Assembly: GCA_050331395.1 (NCBI GenBank)
Contig: JBHJGX010000037.1
Coordinates: forward strand, 1-64,000
Reading direction: 5' to 3'
Source: Thermohalobaculum sp050331395
GTDB lineage: Bacteria; Pseudomonadota; Alphaproteobacteria; Rhodobacterales; Rhodobacteraceae
Length of the DNA: 64,000 nt
Shown here: positions 18,559 to 26,557 of the stretch, in pieces
Layout of the letters: each line of letters begins with the position of its first letter
Position numbering within the stretch: position 1 is the first letter of the stretch
Notes under the pieces: model-generated
Told to the model about the DNA's origin: nothing
Databases searched by the model: none
Seen by the model: the letters and a program-made list of their open reading frames with translations, nothing else
Made by a program: the position numbers and the translations under genes

Positions 18559-20919
18559 TTACATCCGTCGCGTGAAGACGAGCCCCATGCTGTCGCGGAG
18601 CGTGAGCGGGCCGCCCACGTAATCGCCGCCGATGGGCGGGGTGCGGAGTGCCAGCTCCCACCCGCCTCCGCCGAGCCCGGGGATGTTCGAGGCGATCGGA
18701 TCGAAGTCTTCGAGCGCCTTGCCTTCCATATGCGTGACGACAAAGGCCTGCTCGCCGTCCGGTCCATGCCGAAGTGCCCGGAAGACGACGGTGCCGGCAA
18801 GCGGGCTCAGATAGTCGAAATGGTCCTGGGCGCCGAAATTGCGCCGGAGCCAGGGCCGCGCTTGCCGAAAGCGGCGAAGATCGAGCATGAACCGCGTCTG
18901 CGCCTCGCCCAGATGTTCGAGATAGCCGGACACGTTGCAATAGTCGTGCATGTCGTCCATCCAAGCGCGCGCCACGCCCTTGAGACCTGCGACCGTAATC
19001 GGCGACGGCCCGGCAAGCGGCGGATCGACCCTGTTCAGGAGTTTTACGATCACGTCCAAATCATAGTCGGTGACCTCGACAAGCGCGGGCAGAAATTCGA
19101 GAAAACGGGCAAGCTCCGCGCGGGTTTCGAAGCCGAGGTCTTTCAGACGCCGAAACGACGACGGCAGCGAATAGCTGTAATCATCTATCTGCCAATTGAG
19201 CGAAATTGCCTCCTCGGCCATGACTTTCACGCCCCACCGGTCGTCCTGGTTGCGGATGAAGCCCCAGGACGCCCGGGCGCAGGCATTCAGGAAATCCATC
19301 GGCACGCCCGGGAACGCCGCATAGGTCAACATCTGCGCGGCCGGATTGTCATAGGCCTTGTCGAGGATCTCCATCAGCGTGTCGCCGAGGCGTGTGTTGA
19401 TGTTCAGCTTGGTCGAGACCTGCGTGCCGCGCCGGAGCGTGTCGTGGTTCGCACAGCCCGAAATCCAGTTCTCGCCGCATTCCAGGATTTCCCGGATCCG
19501 CCAATATTTGTTCAGCCAAAAGCAATAAAGAAATGGCGTGTTGTGCGCGAAGGAGAGCGGCCCCCACTGAAAGACATCCGCGTCGCGCTGGGTCTCGATC
19601 ACCGAACGATAGGTTGACGACAGCTCCCAGTCTTCTTCCGGCCACGGACGACCGTCCTCAAAAATAAACCAAGGGCGAAAACGCGTGCCGGCGATGTCTT
19701 GCTCGACATCCGCCATCAGCTGCAGATACTCGTCGTCGTGGCGAAGTTCCTGCGCGTCCGCGTCCCACCACTTAAAGTCCTGTGCACCGTCGACGCGGAC
19801 GCCGTCGGCGCCGTAATCCACCTTGCGCCGCTGCATCTCGAGGAGGATCGCCCGCACGACCGGATTTCTATAGGCGATGTTCTGGCCGTACATGTTTGGC
19901 CCGGCGAAGAAATGCGCGTTGAGCGCGCCGAGGCCCTGATTGTCCGAGTGCCCATAGACCACATCGAAGATCAGCCGCTTCGGTCCGCCCGGAAACGTGT
20001 GCAGGACACTCGCGAGATCGACGAGCTCGTCGGGCCGGCCGGTCTCGAGCAGCGCCGGGTTCACCGCGGCCATGCCGGCAATCACCACGTCGTAGCCCCA
20101 GTTGGTCGTGTCGGGCCGGCGGAGTTCGACCGCGACCGCCCCTGCCCCCGCATCGAGTTCGGTCCAGAAATCGGGCCCTGCCTCGTACACGGTGGTCGGC
20201 TCGACCGGCATCAGCTGGATCGCGTCATAGCCGAGAAATATCCGGTCAGCGGGCTCGGGCTCGGCGTTCTGGCGGTGGCGATCGGCGAGATACTCGAAAT
20301 GCCGCGCGAGACCTGCCAGTGTCATGCCTTGCGTTGCCGTTGGCGCATGGACCTGGAGGATATTGACGGCCGGCCCGAATTTGTGGGGCTCGGCGCACTT
20401 CAGCCCGGCATAGTAAGCGCGGTCGCCACGGGCGGCCTGCATCGCCGCCACATCGTAAAACTCGGCCGGAGCAAAGGCGCCGAAGGGCAGCGACGCCGCC
20501 AGCGGATCGAGGATCCGGTGCCAGACCCCCTCCGCATCTCGCCAGACGAGGGCGTAGAAGCTGCCGACCCGGTCGCGGGTGCCCGGCGTCATGCCCTCGA
20601 CCGCGACGAAACAGAAGGCGTCGTACCGCTCGACCGGGACGAAGCTCCGCTCGAAGGTCGCCTGTTGGCGTGAGACCTCGAGGTTGAGGGGCCCGCGATG
20701 CTCCAGCACTTCGAGGAAGACGTCCCCGTCGGGCACGCGCCGCTCCAGCAATTCGGGCGCCCAAATTCCCACCTCGCAAAGCGCGCCGTTGCGGTGAGCG
20801 CCGAGGCGCCGGGCGATCGCCCGGGCCGCCTCGAACGCCGAGGGCTCGTGATGGAGGGCGTGGGCGGCGTGGTCGATGAGGGCGGCGGTGCCGGCCTCGT
20901 TCCGCGTGATGTTGGGCAC
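18559..20919 (-). CDS. GH13-family glycoside hydrolase, candidate glucosylglycerol hydrolase (GghA type)
   Basis: 786 residues, GTG start 21 bases after the glgB stop. Alpha-amylase superfamily catalytic regions are intact: region I DVVYGHSDNQG, region II GVRVDGAQD (nucleophile Asp), region III FIFEDGRPW (acid/base Glu), region IV ANHDTLRRG. About 210 residues precede the barrel and about 190 follow it. No signal peptide is visible, so it acts in the cytoplasm. It is not a usual amylase, branching enzyme or trehalose synthase. Because it shares an operon with galU and glgB and lies opposite ggpP-ggpS, I propose turnover of glucosylglycerol, as known for the GH13 protein Slr1670 (GghA) of Synechocystis. 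That assignment is inference from context. Confidence 0.72.
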   Translation of the reverse strand: MPNITRNEAGTAALIDHAAHALHHEPSAFEAARAIARRLGAHRNGALCEVGIWAPELLERRVPDGDVFLEVLEHRGPLNLEVSRQQATFERSFVPVERYDAFCFVAVEGMTPGTRDRVGSFYALVWRDAEGVWHRILDPLAASLPFGAFAPAEFYDVAAMQAARGDRAYYAGLKCAEPHKFGPAVNILQVHAPTATQGMTLAGLARHFEYLADRHRQNAEPEPADRIFLGYDAIQLMPVEPTTVYEAGPDFWTELDAGAGAVAVELRRPDTTNWGYDVVIAGMAAVNPALLETGRPDELVDLASVLHTFPGGPKRLIFDVVYGHSDNQGLGALNAHFFAGPNMYGQNIAYRNPVVRAILLEMQRRKVDYGADGVRVDGAQDFKWWDADAQELRHDDEYLQLMADVEQDIAGTRFRPWFIFEDGRPWPEEDWELSSTYRSVIETQRDADVFQWGPLSFAHNTPFLYCFWLNKYWRIREILECGENWISGCANHDTLRRGTQVSTKLNINTRLGDTLMEILDKAYDNPAAQMLTYAAFPGVPMDFLNACARASWGFIRNQDDRWGVKVMAEEAISLNWQIDDYSYSLPSSFRRLKDLGFETRAELARFLEFLPALVEVTDYDLDVIVKLLNRVDPPLAGPSPITVAGLKGVARAWMDDMHDYCNVSGYLEHLGEAQTRFMLDLRRFRQARPWLRRNFGAQDHFDYLSPLAGTVVFRALRHGPDGEQAFVVTHMEGKALEDFDPIASNIPGLGGGGWELALRTPPIGGDYVGGPLTLRDSMGLVFTRRM

Positions 20920-20940
20920 GGGAGGCGTCTCCGGACGACG

Positions 20941-23097
20941 TTAAGCGCGAGGTTCGAGGTAGAGGGCCGAAAGCGGCGGCAGCGTGAGCACGACCGAGTG
21001 CGGCTGACCATGGGCGGGCACGGCCTCGGCCGCCACGCCGCCCAGATTGCCGCGGTCGCCGCCGCCATAGACGCCCGCGTCGGTGTTGAGGATCTCGGCC
21101 CAGGTCCCGCCCTCGGGCACGCCCAGGCGCCAGTCCGTATGCGCGACACCGGCGAAGTTGAAGACCGCAAGCACGGGCGCGGACCCCTCCGCCTTCCGGA
21201 GCCAAGCATAGACCGACGCGTCCGTCGCGGCGCCGTCGATCCATTCGAAGCCCTCGGGCCGCGCGTCGCCCTGGTGAAGCGCCGGCCGGCTCCGGTAGAG
21301 TCCGTTCAAGTCCCGCACCAGATCCCGGACGCCCCGGTGGAGCGGATCGCCAAGCGCCTGCCAGGGCAGGGCCGCTTCGTGATCCCACTCGCCCTCCTGG
21401 CCGAATTCCTGCCCCATGAACAAAAGCTTCTTGCCCGGATGCGCGAACATGAACCCGCAATAGGCGCGCAGATTGGCGAATTTCGCGGTGCGATCTCCCG
21501 GCATCCGTCCGAGGATCGAACCTTTGCCATGCACTACCTCGTCATGGCTGAGCGGCAGCACGAAATTCTCGCTGAACGCGTAATGCAACCCGAAGCTCAT
21601 CTTGCCGTGGTGATGGGAGCGATAGAGCGGATCGGCCTTCATGTATTCGAGCGTGTCGTGCATCCAGCCGAGGTTCCATTTAAAGCCAAAGCCGAGCCCG
21701 TCCTGGTCGACCGGACGGGAAACGCCGGGCCAGGCGGTCGACTCCTCAGCAACCGTCATCGCAGTCGGATGCGCCGCATAAGTCTGCCGGTTGAGCTCGC
21801 GCAGGAACGCGATCGCCTCCAGGTTCTCCCGCCCGCCATGGACGTTCGGCACCCATTGCCCGTCGCTCCGCGAATAGTCCCGATAGAGCATCGAGGCCAC
21901 CGCATCGACCCGCAGCCCGTCGATCCCATAGACCTCGCACCAGAAGAGCGCGTTGGAGATCAGATAATTGGCGACCTCCCGCCGGCCGAAGTTGTAGACG
22001 AGAGTGTTCCAGTCGGGATGAAAGCCCTCGCGCGGATCCCGATGCTCGTAAAGCGCGGTGCCGTCGAACGCGCCGAGCCCGTGCGCATCGGTTGGGAAAT
22101 GCGCAGGCACCCAATCGAGGATCACCCCGATCTCCGCCGCCTGGCAGGCCGCGACAAAGGCCGCGAAGTCGTCCGGGTCGCCGTGGCGCCGCGTCGGCGC
22201 GAAGAGCCCGATCGGCTGGTAGCCCCAGGAGCCGTCGAAGGGGTGCTCGGTGATGGGCATGAGCTCAATATGCGTGAAGCCCAAGTCGCGCACATAAGGC
22301 ACCAGCCGTTCGGCGAGCGCCCGATATCCGAGCCAGCCGCCATCCTCGTCGCGCTGCCAGCTGCCGAGATGCACCTCGTAAATCGAGATCGGCGCATCGC
22401 TCCGCTGCCGGTCCGCGCGCGCATCGCGCCAGGCCGTCTTGGCGCGCGCGGGCAGCCGCGCAACCACCGAGCAGGTGCCCGGGCGCATTTCCGCCGCGAA
22501 CCCGACCGGATCGGCCTTGGGCGGCAACAGCCGGCCCTCGGGCCCGAGGATCTCGTATTTGTACCGGATACCATCCGCGAGCCCGGGGGCGAAGATCTCC
22601 CACACCCCCGTCGAGCCGCGCCGGCGCATCGCGTGACGCCGCCCGTCCCAGTCGTTGAAGTCGCCAACGACCGACACGCGCGCGGCGTTCGGCGCCCAGA
22701 CCGCGAAGCCGACGCCTTCGATGCCGTCAAGGATGCGCAACCGGGCGCCGAGCGCCTCCCAAAGCCGCAGATGGGTCCCTTCGGCAATCAGATGCTCGTC
22801 AAGCTCGCCGAGGAGCGGCGGAAACCGGTAAGGATCGTGAAACGACCAACGCGCAGCGCCGCGGGTCGCGTGCAGCCGGTAGCGTCCGGGGTGATCGGCG
22901 ACATGGCCGCCAAAAACACCCCCCGCGTGCAGCGGGTCGAGCGCATGGCGCGCCCCCCGTTCGGTCTCGAGCGTCACGGTCTCGGCGCCGGGGACAAAGC
23001 TGCGCACGACCCAGCCGCCCGCCGCCGGATGGCAGCCGAGATGGGCGAAGGGATCGCCCTCGGTGCCTTCGACGATGCGATCGAACTCTATGGACAT
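20941..23097 (-). CDS. glgB: 1,4-alpha-glucan branching enzyme
   Basis: GH13 branching enzyme that makes alpha-1,6 branches in glycogen; 718 residues from ATG 23097 (a GTG six codons upstream lacks a ribosome site). An N-terminal CBM48-like domain (VWAPNAARVSVVGDFNDW) precedes the barrel, with IDGLRVDAVASML (nucleophile), MTVAEESTAWP (acid/base), PLSHDEVVHGKGS and a C-terminal beta domain ending LPPLSALYLEPRA. Normal length. Usually glgB lies with glgA and glgC, which are absent here; pairing with galU and the GH13 hydrolase suggests glycogen carbon is linked to the osmolyte pathway. Gap to the GH13 gene is 21 bases. Confidence 0.95.
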   Translation of the reverse strand: MSIEFDRIVEGTEGDPFAHLGCHPAAGGWVVRSFVPGAETVTLETERGARHALDPLHAGGVFGGHVADHPGRYRLHATRGAARWSFHDPYRFPPLLGELDEHLIAEGTHLRLWEALGARLRILDGIEGVGFAVWAPNAARVSVVGDFNDWDGRRHAMRRRGSTGVWEIFAPGLADGIRYKYEILGPEGRLLPPKADPVGFAAEMRPGTCSVVARLPARAKTAWRDARADRQRSDAPISIYEVHLGSWQRDEDGGWLGYRALAERLVPYVRDLGFTHIELMPITEHPFDGSWGYQPIGLFAPTRRHGDPDDFAAFVAACQAAEIGVILDWVPAHFPTDAHGLGAFDGTALYEHRDPREGFHPDWNTLVYNFGRREVANYLISNALFWCEVYGIDGLRVDAVASMLYRDYSRSDGQWVPNVHGGRENLEAIAFLRELNRQTYAAHPTAMTVAEESTAWPGVSRPVDQDGLGFGFKWNLGWMHDTLEYMKADPLYRSHHHGKMSFGLHYAFSENFVLPLSHDEVVHGKGSILGRMPGDRTAKFANLRAYCGFMFAHPGKKLLFMGQEFGQEGEWDHEAALPWQALGDPLHRGVRDLVRDLNGLYRSRPALHQGDARPEGFEWIDGAATDASVYAWLRKAEGSAPVLAVFNFAGVAHTDWRLGVPEGGTWAEILNTDAGVYGGGDRGNLGGVAAEAVPAHGQPHSVVLTLPPLSALYLEPRA

Positions 23098-23192
23098 GGG
23101 TCGGTCGGCCCTCACGTGGATGCCAATCGTTCGAGCGGGCGGGCCGGCAGCACATCGCGATGCCGCCGCCCCGGCCCCCGGTCAGTCGGCGT

Positions 23193-24098
23193 TCACTCCG
23201 CCGCGATCCGGGCACCCTCTTCCGCGGCGAGATCGGCAAGCCCGTCTTCGAGCACGCCGCGATAGGCCGGATCCTCCGCCGCCCGACGCAGCGTCGCCGC
23301 CAGCATGCCCGCCTTTGAGCCGCAATCGAAGCGCTCGCCCGAGAAGTGATACCCCGCGAGACCGTCTTCGTCGATCCGGCGGGCAATCGCGTCGGTCAGC
23401 TGGATCTCGCCTCCGGCACCCGGCGTCTGCGAGGCGAGCGCATCGAATATCGTCGGGGCGAGGATATAGCGGCCGACGACGGCGGTGCGCGACGGCGCAT
23501 CCTCGGGCGCGGGCTTCTCGACCATGCCGGAGGCGCGCTCGATCCGGCCGGACCGGCCGGTGGTGGCGAGCACGCCGTAAGATTTGACCGCCTCGGGCGC
23601 CACCTCCATCGCGGCCACCAAATGGCCGACCCGGGCGCGCTCATAGGCTTCGGCCATCTCCGAGAGGCACCCCGGTCGGCCGAGGATCAGGTCATCGGGC
23701 AACACCACCGCGACTGGCCCGCCGTCGAGATGGGGCTGGGCGCAGAGGACGGCATGGCCGAGACCGAGCGGCTCGTCCTGCATGGCAAAGCGGACGTCCA
23801 CGTCTTCGTCGAGCGCATGATCCGCCAGCATATCCGCGAGTTTGCCCTTGGACCGGGCACGGAGCGTACGATCGAGGGTCGGATCGTGCCGGACATAGTC
23901 TTCGATGGCGCTCTTGGACGGGTGGTTCACAAAGATCATCCGCGAGATGCCGGCCGCGCGCGCCTCGTCGATGGCGAACTGGATGAGCGGGGTGTCGATG
24001 ACAGGGAGCAGTTCCTTCGGCGTCGCCTTAGTCGCCGGGAGAAACCGGGTCCCGAGCCCGGCGACGGGAAAGATGGCAGTGCGCAGCTGAGATTTCAT
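23193..24098 (-). CDS. galU: UTP-glucose-1-phosphate uridylyltransferase
   Basis: Makes UDP-glucose from UTP and glucose-1-phosphate; 301 residues. The start has a strong AGGAGG. The nucleotidyltransferase signature reads AGLGTRFLPATKATPKELLPV in two overlapping halves at residues 14-34, and VLPDDLIL marks the metal-binding Asp. First gene of the leftward operon galU-glgB-GH13. It would supply UDP-glucose as glucosyl donor or for polysaccharides; glgC for ADP-glucose is not in the window. Confidence 0.95.
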   Translation of the reverse strand: MKSQLRTAIFPVAGLGTRFLPATKATPKELLPVIDTPLIQFAIDEARAAGISRMIFVNHPSKSAIEDYVRHDPTLDRTLRARSKGKLADMLADHALDEDVDVRFAMQDEPLGLGHAVLCAQPHLDGGPVAVVLPDDLILGRPGCLSEMAEAYERARVGHLVAAMEVAPEAVKSYGVLATTGRSGRIERASGMVEKPAPEDAPSRTAVVGRYILAPTIFDALASQTPGAGGEIQLTDAIARRIDEDGLAGYHFSGERFDCGSKAGMLAATLRRAAEDPAYRGVLEDGLADLAAEEGARIAAE

Positions 24099-24178
24099 GA
24101 GTTGTCCTCCTGTCCGTCCAAGTCGTCCCGTGGGTCAGCCAAAATCCGATCACAGGCTATCCAAAACGCCTTGGGCGG

Positions 24179-24206
24179 AGCATAGTCCTTCTCGACATTA
24201 TTGCAA
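24179..24206 (-). promoter_or_regulatory. Candidate sigma-70-type promoter for galU operon
   Basis: On the minus strand TTGCAA (24206-24201) is followed after 16 bases by TATGCT (24184-24179), about 80 bases upstream of the galU ATG. Found by eye only. Confidence 0.4.
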
Positions 24207-24404
24207 GCCCTGACTGATTCGCCTTTGATGCCTCTCGGCTGTGCGCGCTGGCGGGACTGATCGGTTATGAAATTTTATTATCCGGTAGAAACGAAGTATT
24301 GGATCCGAAATCAGCATGACTTGAGGCGCTGCGGTCGCAGAAAAGGCTGCCGCAATGCGGCATGCCAGAATGTCGCAGCAAGTAGGCGCAAGTCGTCGAC
24401 CCGC

Positions 24405-24455
24405 AACGGACCTCTAAAGCCCGAACAGATTTTGGCCATACGCGCCGCGATTGCC
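24405..24455 (+). pseudogene. Possible remnant of a phage-type tyrosine recombinase
   Basis: The plus-strand frame here reads NGPLKPEQILAIRAAI, which resembles the N-terminal core-binding start (GPLKPxQIWAIR) of a widespread small integrase family. The frame loses similarity within about 15 residues and stops at 24500, and no catalytic domain is present. Recognised from memory of the family, not from a search, so it may be chance. Confidence 0.35.
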
Positions 24456-24496
24456 GATGATCTGTGCAGCGGGCAAGGCCGGTCAGGCCCGCATCC

Positions 24497-24523
24497 TTGA
24501 CTTTCGGCCGCTTTGCATATTTT
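24497..24523 (+). promoter_or_regulatory. Candidate promoter for the gpsA-ggpP-ggpS operon
   Basis: TTGACT at 24497-24502 is followed after 15 bases by TATTTT (24518-24523) in the only T-rich stretch before gpsA, about 100 bases upstream of the start. An alternative -10, TTTAAT, lies four bases further on. Confidence 0.4.
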
Positions 24524-24620
24524 TAATTCATCGGCCGGAATTCAGGCGGTCGAAAAGCGACATCGGTCGGCATGTGCCCGTCGGGTCGCCACAAGGAGAG
24601 ACGAGCGAGTGAGGACCATC

Positions 24621-25757
24621 ATGCGCGACACCGCAGCGACGCCCGAGCCTTTCGGATCGACCGCCTGGCCCTATCCCCGGCTTGCCGTTCTCGGCGGCGG
24701 CGCCTGGGGCACCGCGCTCGCCGTGATCGCCGCGGGCGCCGGACGGGACGTGACGCTCTGGTGCCGCCGCCCGGCTGCGGCCGATGCGATGGCCGCGGCG
24801 CGCGTGAACGCTGAATACCTGCCCGACGCGGCCTTCCCCGAGACCCTGACCGTCACCGCCGATTTGGCCCGTGCGGTCGGGAGCGCCGACGCCGTCTTGC
24901 TCGTCACGCCATCGAAAAGCGTGCGCGAACTGTGCCGCGCGCTGCGACCTCACCTCGGCCCCGACGTGCCCCTTGTTCTTTGTGCGAAAGGGATCGAAGT
25001 CGCGTCTGGTCTCCTCTTGACCGATGTGGCGGCGGAGGAGCTGCCGGGCCATGCGATCGCCGTGCTCTCCGGCCCCACCTTCGCCGCCGAAGCGGCCGCC
25101 GGACACCCGACCGCCGTGACCATCGCCTCGGACTTCCCGCCGGACCGCCCGGCCGAGGAGAGCGTCGCTGCCCGGCTCGCGGTCTCGATCGGATCCGAAG
25201 CGTTCCGGCCCTACGTCACCGACGACATCGTGGGCGTCGAGGTGGGCGGCGCCATGAAGAACGTGATCGCGATTGCCTGCGGAATGATGACCGGCGCTGG
25301 CTTTGCCGCGAACACCCGGGCCGCGCTCATCACCCGCGGGCTCGACGAGATGAAGACGCTCTCGGACGCGCTCGGCGGCCGGCGGGAGACGGTGACGGGC
25401 CTCTCCGGCGCAGGCGATCTGACACTGACCTGCTCCTCGACCACCTCGCGAAACATGTCCCTCGGTGTGCAACTCGGCAAAGGGCTCGCGCGGGAGGTCT
25501 GTTTCGACGGCCGCGCGGTCGTGGTGGAAGGCGAAGTCAACGCGGTCTCGGTGACCGACATCGCGCGGCGCCACGGGCTGACCTTGCCGATCTGCGAGGC
25601 GGTGCGCGAGATCCTGCACGACGGCGGGGAAATCGGCGAGACTTTTGCCCGGCTTTGGGCGGCGCCGCTCGAGGCCGAGGCACGGGGGCTCGATCTGACG
25701 CTCGATCACCCGGCCGACGAAGAGGCGGTGCGCCGGTTCGCCGAACAAATCTCGTGA
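24621..25757 (+). CDS. gpsA: NAD(P)-dependent glycerol-3-phosphate dehydrogenase
   Basis: Reduces dihydroxyacetone phosphate to sn-glycerol-3-phosphate; 378 residues from ATG 24621 (GAGGA five bases upstream). A GTG at 24609 with AAGGAG ten bases upstream is an equally possible start. Rossmann motif LAVLGGGAWGTALA, catalytic-lysine segment GGAMKNVIAIACG and NTRAALITRGLDEM are all present. Members normally serve phospholipid synthesis, but here the stop overlaps the phosphatase gene of the glucosylglycerol pathway (GTGA), so its likely job is to supply the glycerol-3-phosphate acceptor for GgpS. Whether a second housekeeping gpsA exists in this genome cannot be seen. Confidence 0.93.
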   Translation: MRDTAATPEPFGSTAWPYPRLAVLGGGAWGTALAVIAAGAGRDVTLWCRRPAAADAMAAARVNAEYLPDAAFPETLTVTADLARAVGSADAVLLVTPSKSVRELCRALRPHLGPDVPLVLCAKGIEVASGLLLTDVAAEELPGHAIAVLSGPTFAAEAAAGHPTAVTIASDFPPDRPAEESVAARLAVSIGSEAFRPYVTDDIVGVEVGGAMKNVIAIACGMMTGAGFAANTRAALITRGLDEMKTLSDALGGRRETVTGLSGAGDLTLTCSSTTSRNMSLGVQLGKGLAREVCFDGRAVVVEGEVNAVSVTDIARRHGLTLPICEAVREILHDGGEIGETFARLWAAPLEAEARGLDLTLDHPADEEAVRRFAEQIS

Positions 25758-26557
25758 GCGGGTCCAGCGCGGCATCGCTGCCGCCCCTCGAGGCGCGGTC
25801 CTTTGTGCTCGCGACCGATCTCGACGGCACGTTCCTCGGCGGATCGGAGACCGACCGGCAGGCGCTCTACGGCTGGATCGAGGCGAACCGCGCGAGCATC
25901 GGGCTCGTCTTCGTCACGGGCCGCGACCCGGCTTTCATCGCCGAGCTTTGTGCCGCCGGCGTGCCCTGGCCCGATTACGCCGTCGGCGATGTGGGCACGA
26001 CGATCGCCGAGATCGCGCCCGGCTCGGGCGATCCGGTGCGACCGATCCCGTCGCTCGAAGCCGAGATCGCCGAACGCTGGGGCAACCGCGGGCCGGCCGT
26101 CCGCAGCGCGCTCGACGGACACCCGGGCCTCGCGCTTCAGCCGACACCGTTTCGCTATCGGGTAAGTTACGACTACGACCCGGCCGCCTATTGTCCCTCG
26201 GCCGAGGAAAAGATCGCAGCCCTCGACCTCGATCATCTGATCTCGAACGACCAGTTCTTCGACGTCTTGCCGAAAGGCGTGAGCAAAGGCCCCTCGCTCC
26301 GCCGGCTCGTCGGCCATCTCGGCATCGCCGAGGACCGGGTGCTCACCGCCGGGGATACGCTGAACGATCTCTCGATGCTCGAAAGCGGGCTCAAATCCGT
26401 GGCCGTCGGCGGCTCGGAGCCCGCACTCCTCGACCGGCTGGCCGGACGCGAGACCGTCTATGCGGCCCGCGGCATCGGCGCCGCCGGTATTCTCGAGGCG
26501 GTCGCCGTCTTCGGCCTCCACCCTCTGCCGGAAGGAGACCTGCGCCATGCCCTCTGA
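25754..26557 (+). CDS. ggpP: HAD-superfamily phosphatase, predicted glucosylglycerol-phosphate phosphatase
   Basis: 267 residues, GTG start overlapping the gpsA stop. HAD motifs: I TDLDGTF (Asp22, Asp24), II FVTGRD, III lysine in LPKGVSKG, IV TAGDTLNDLSML; the cap between motifs II and III is of the Cof/sucrose-phosphatase type. It precedes and overlaps ggpS by 11 bases. In several proteobacteria the same HAD domain is fused to the N-terminus of GgpS (GgpPS); here the two remain separate genes in the same order. It should remove phosphate from glucosylglycerol-3-phosphate to give the compatible solute. Confidence 0.82.
   Translation: MSGSSAASLPPLEARSFVLATDLDGTFLGGSETDRQALYGWIEANRASIGLVFVTGRDPAFIAELCAAGVPWPDYAVGDVGTTIAEIAPGSGDPVRPIPSLEAEIAERWGNRGPAVRSALDGHPGLALQPTPFRYRVSYDYDPAAYCPSAEEKIAALDLDHLISNDQFFDVLPKGVSKGPSLRRLVGHLGIAEDRVLTAGDTLNDLSMLESGLKSVAVGGSEPALLDRLAGRETVYAARGIGAAGILEAVAVFGLHPLPEGDLRHAL

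Larger units (their letters stand above)
24099..24620. other. 522-bp divergent spacer, AT-richer than its surroundings
   Basis: The gap between galU and gpsA should hold both promoters. It is clearly more AT-rich than the neighbouring genes (for example around 24200-24300 and 24515-24535), contains a short open frame with recombinase-like residues, and otherwise shows no credible gene. I see no riboswitch or tRNA. Confidence 0.6.
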
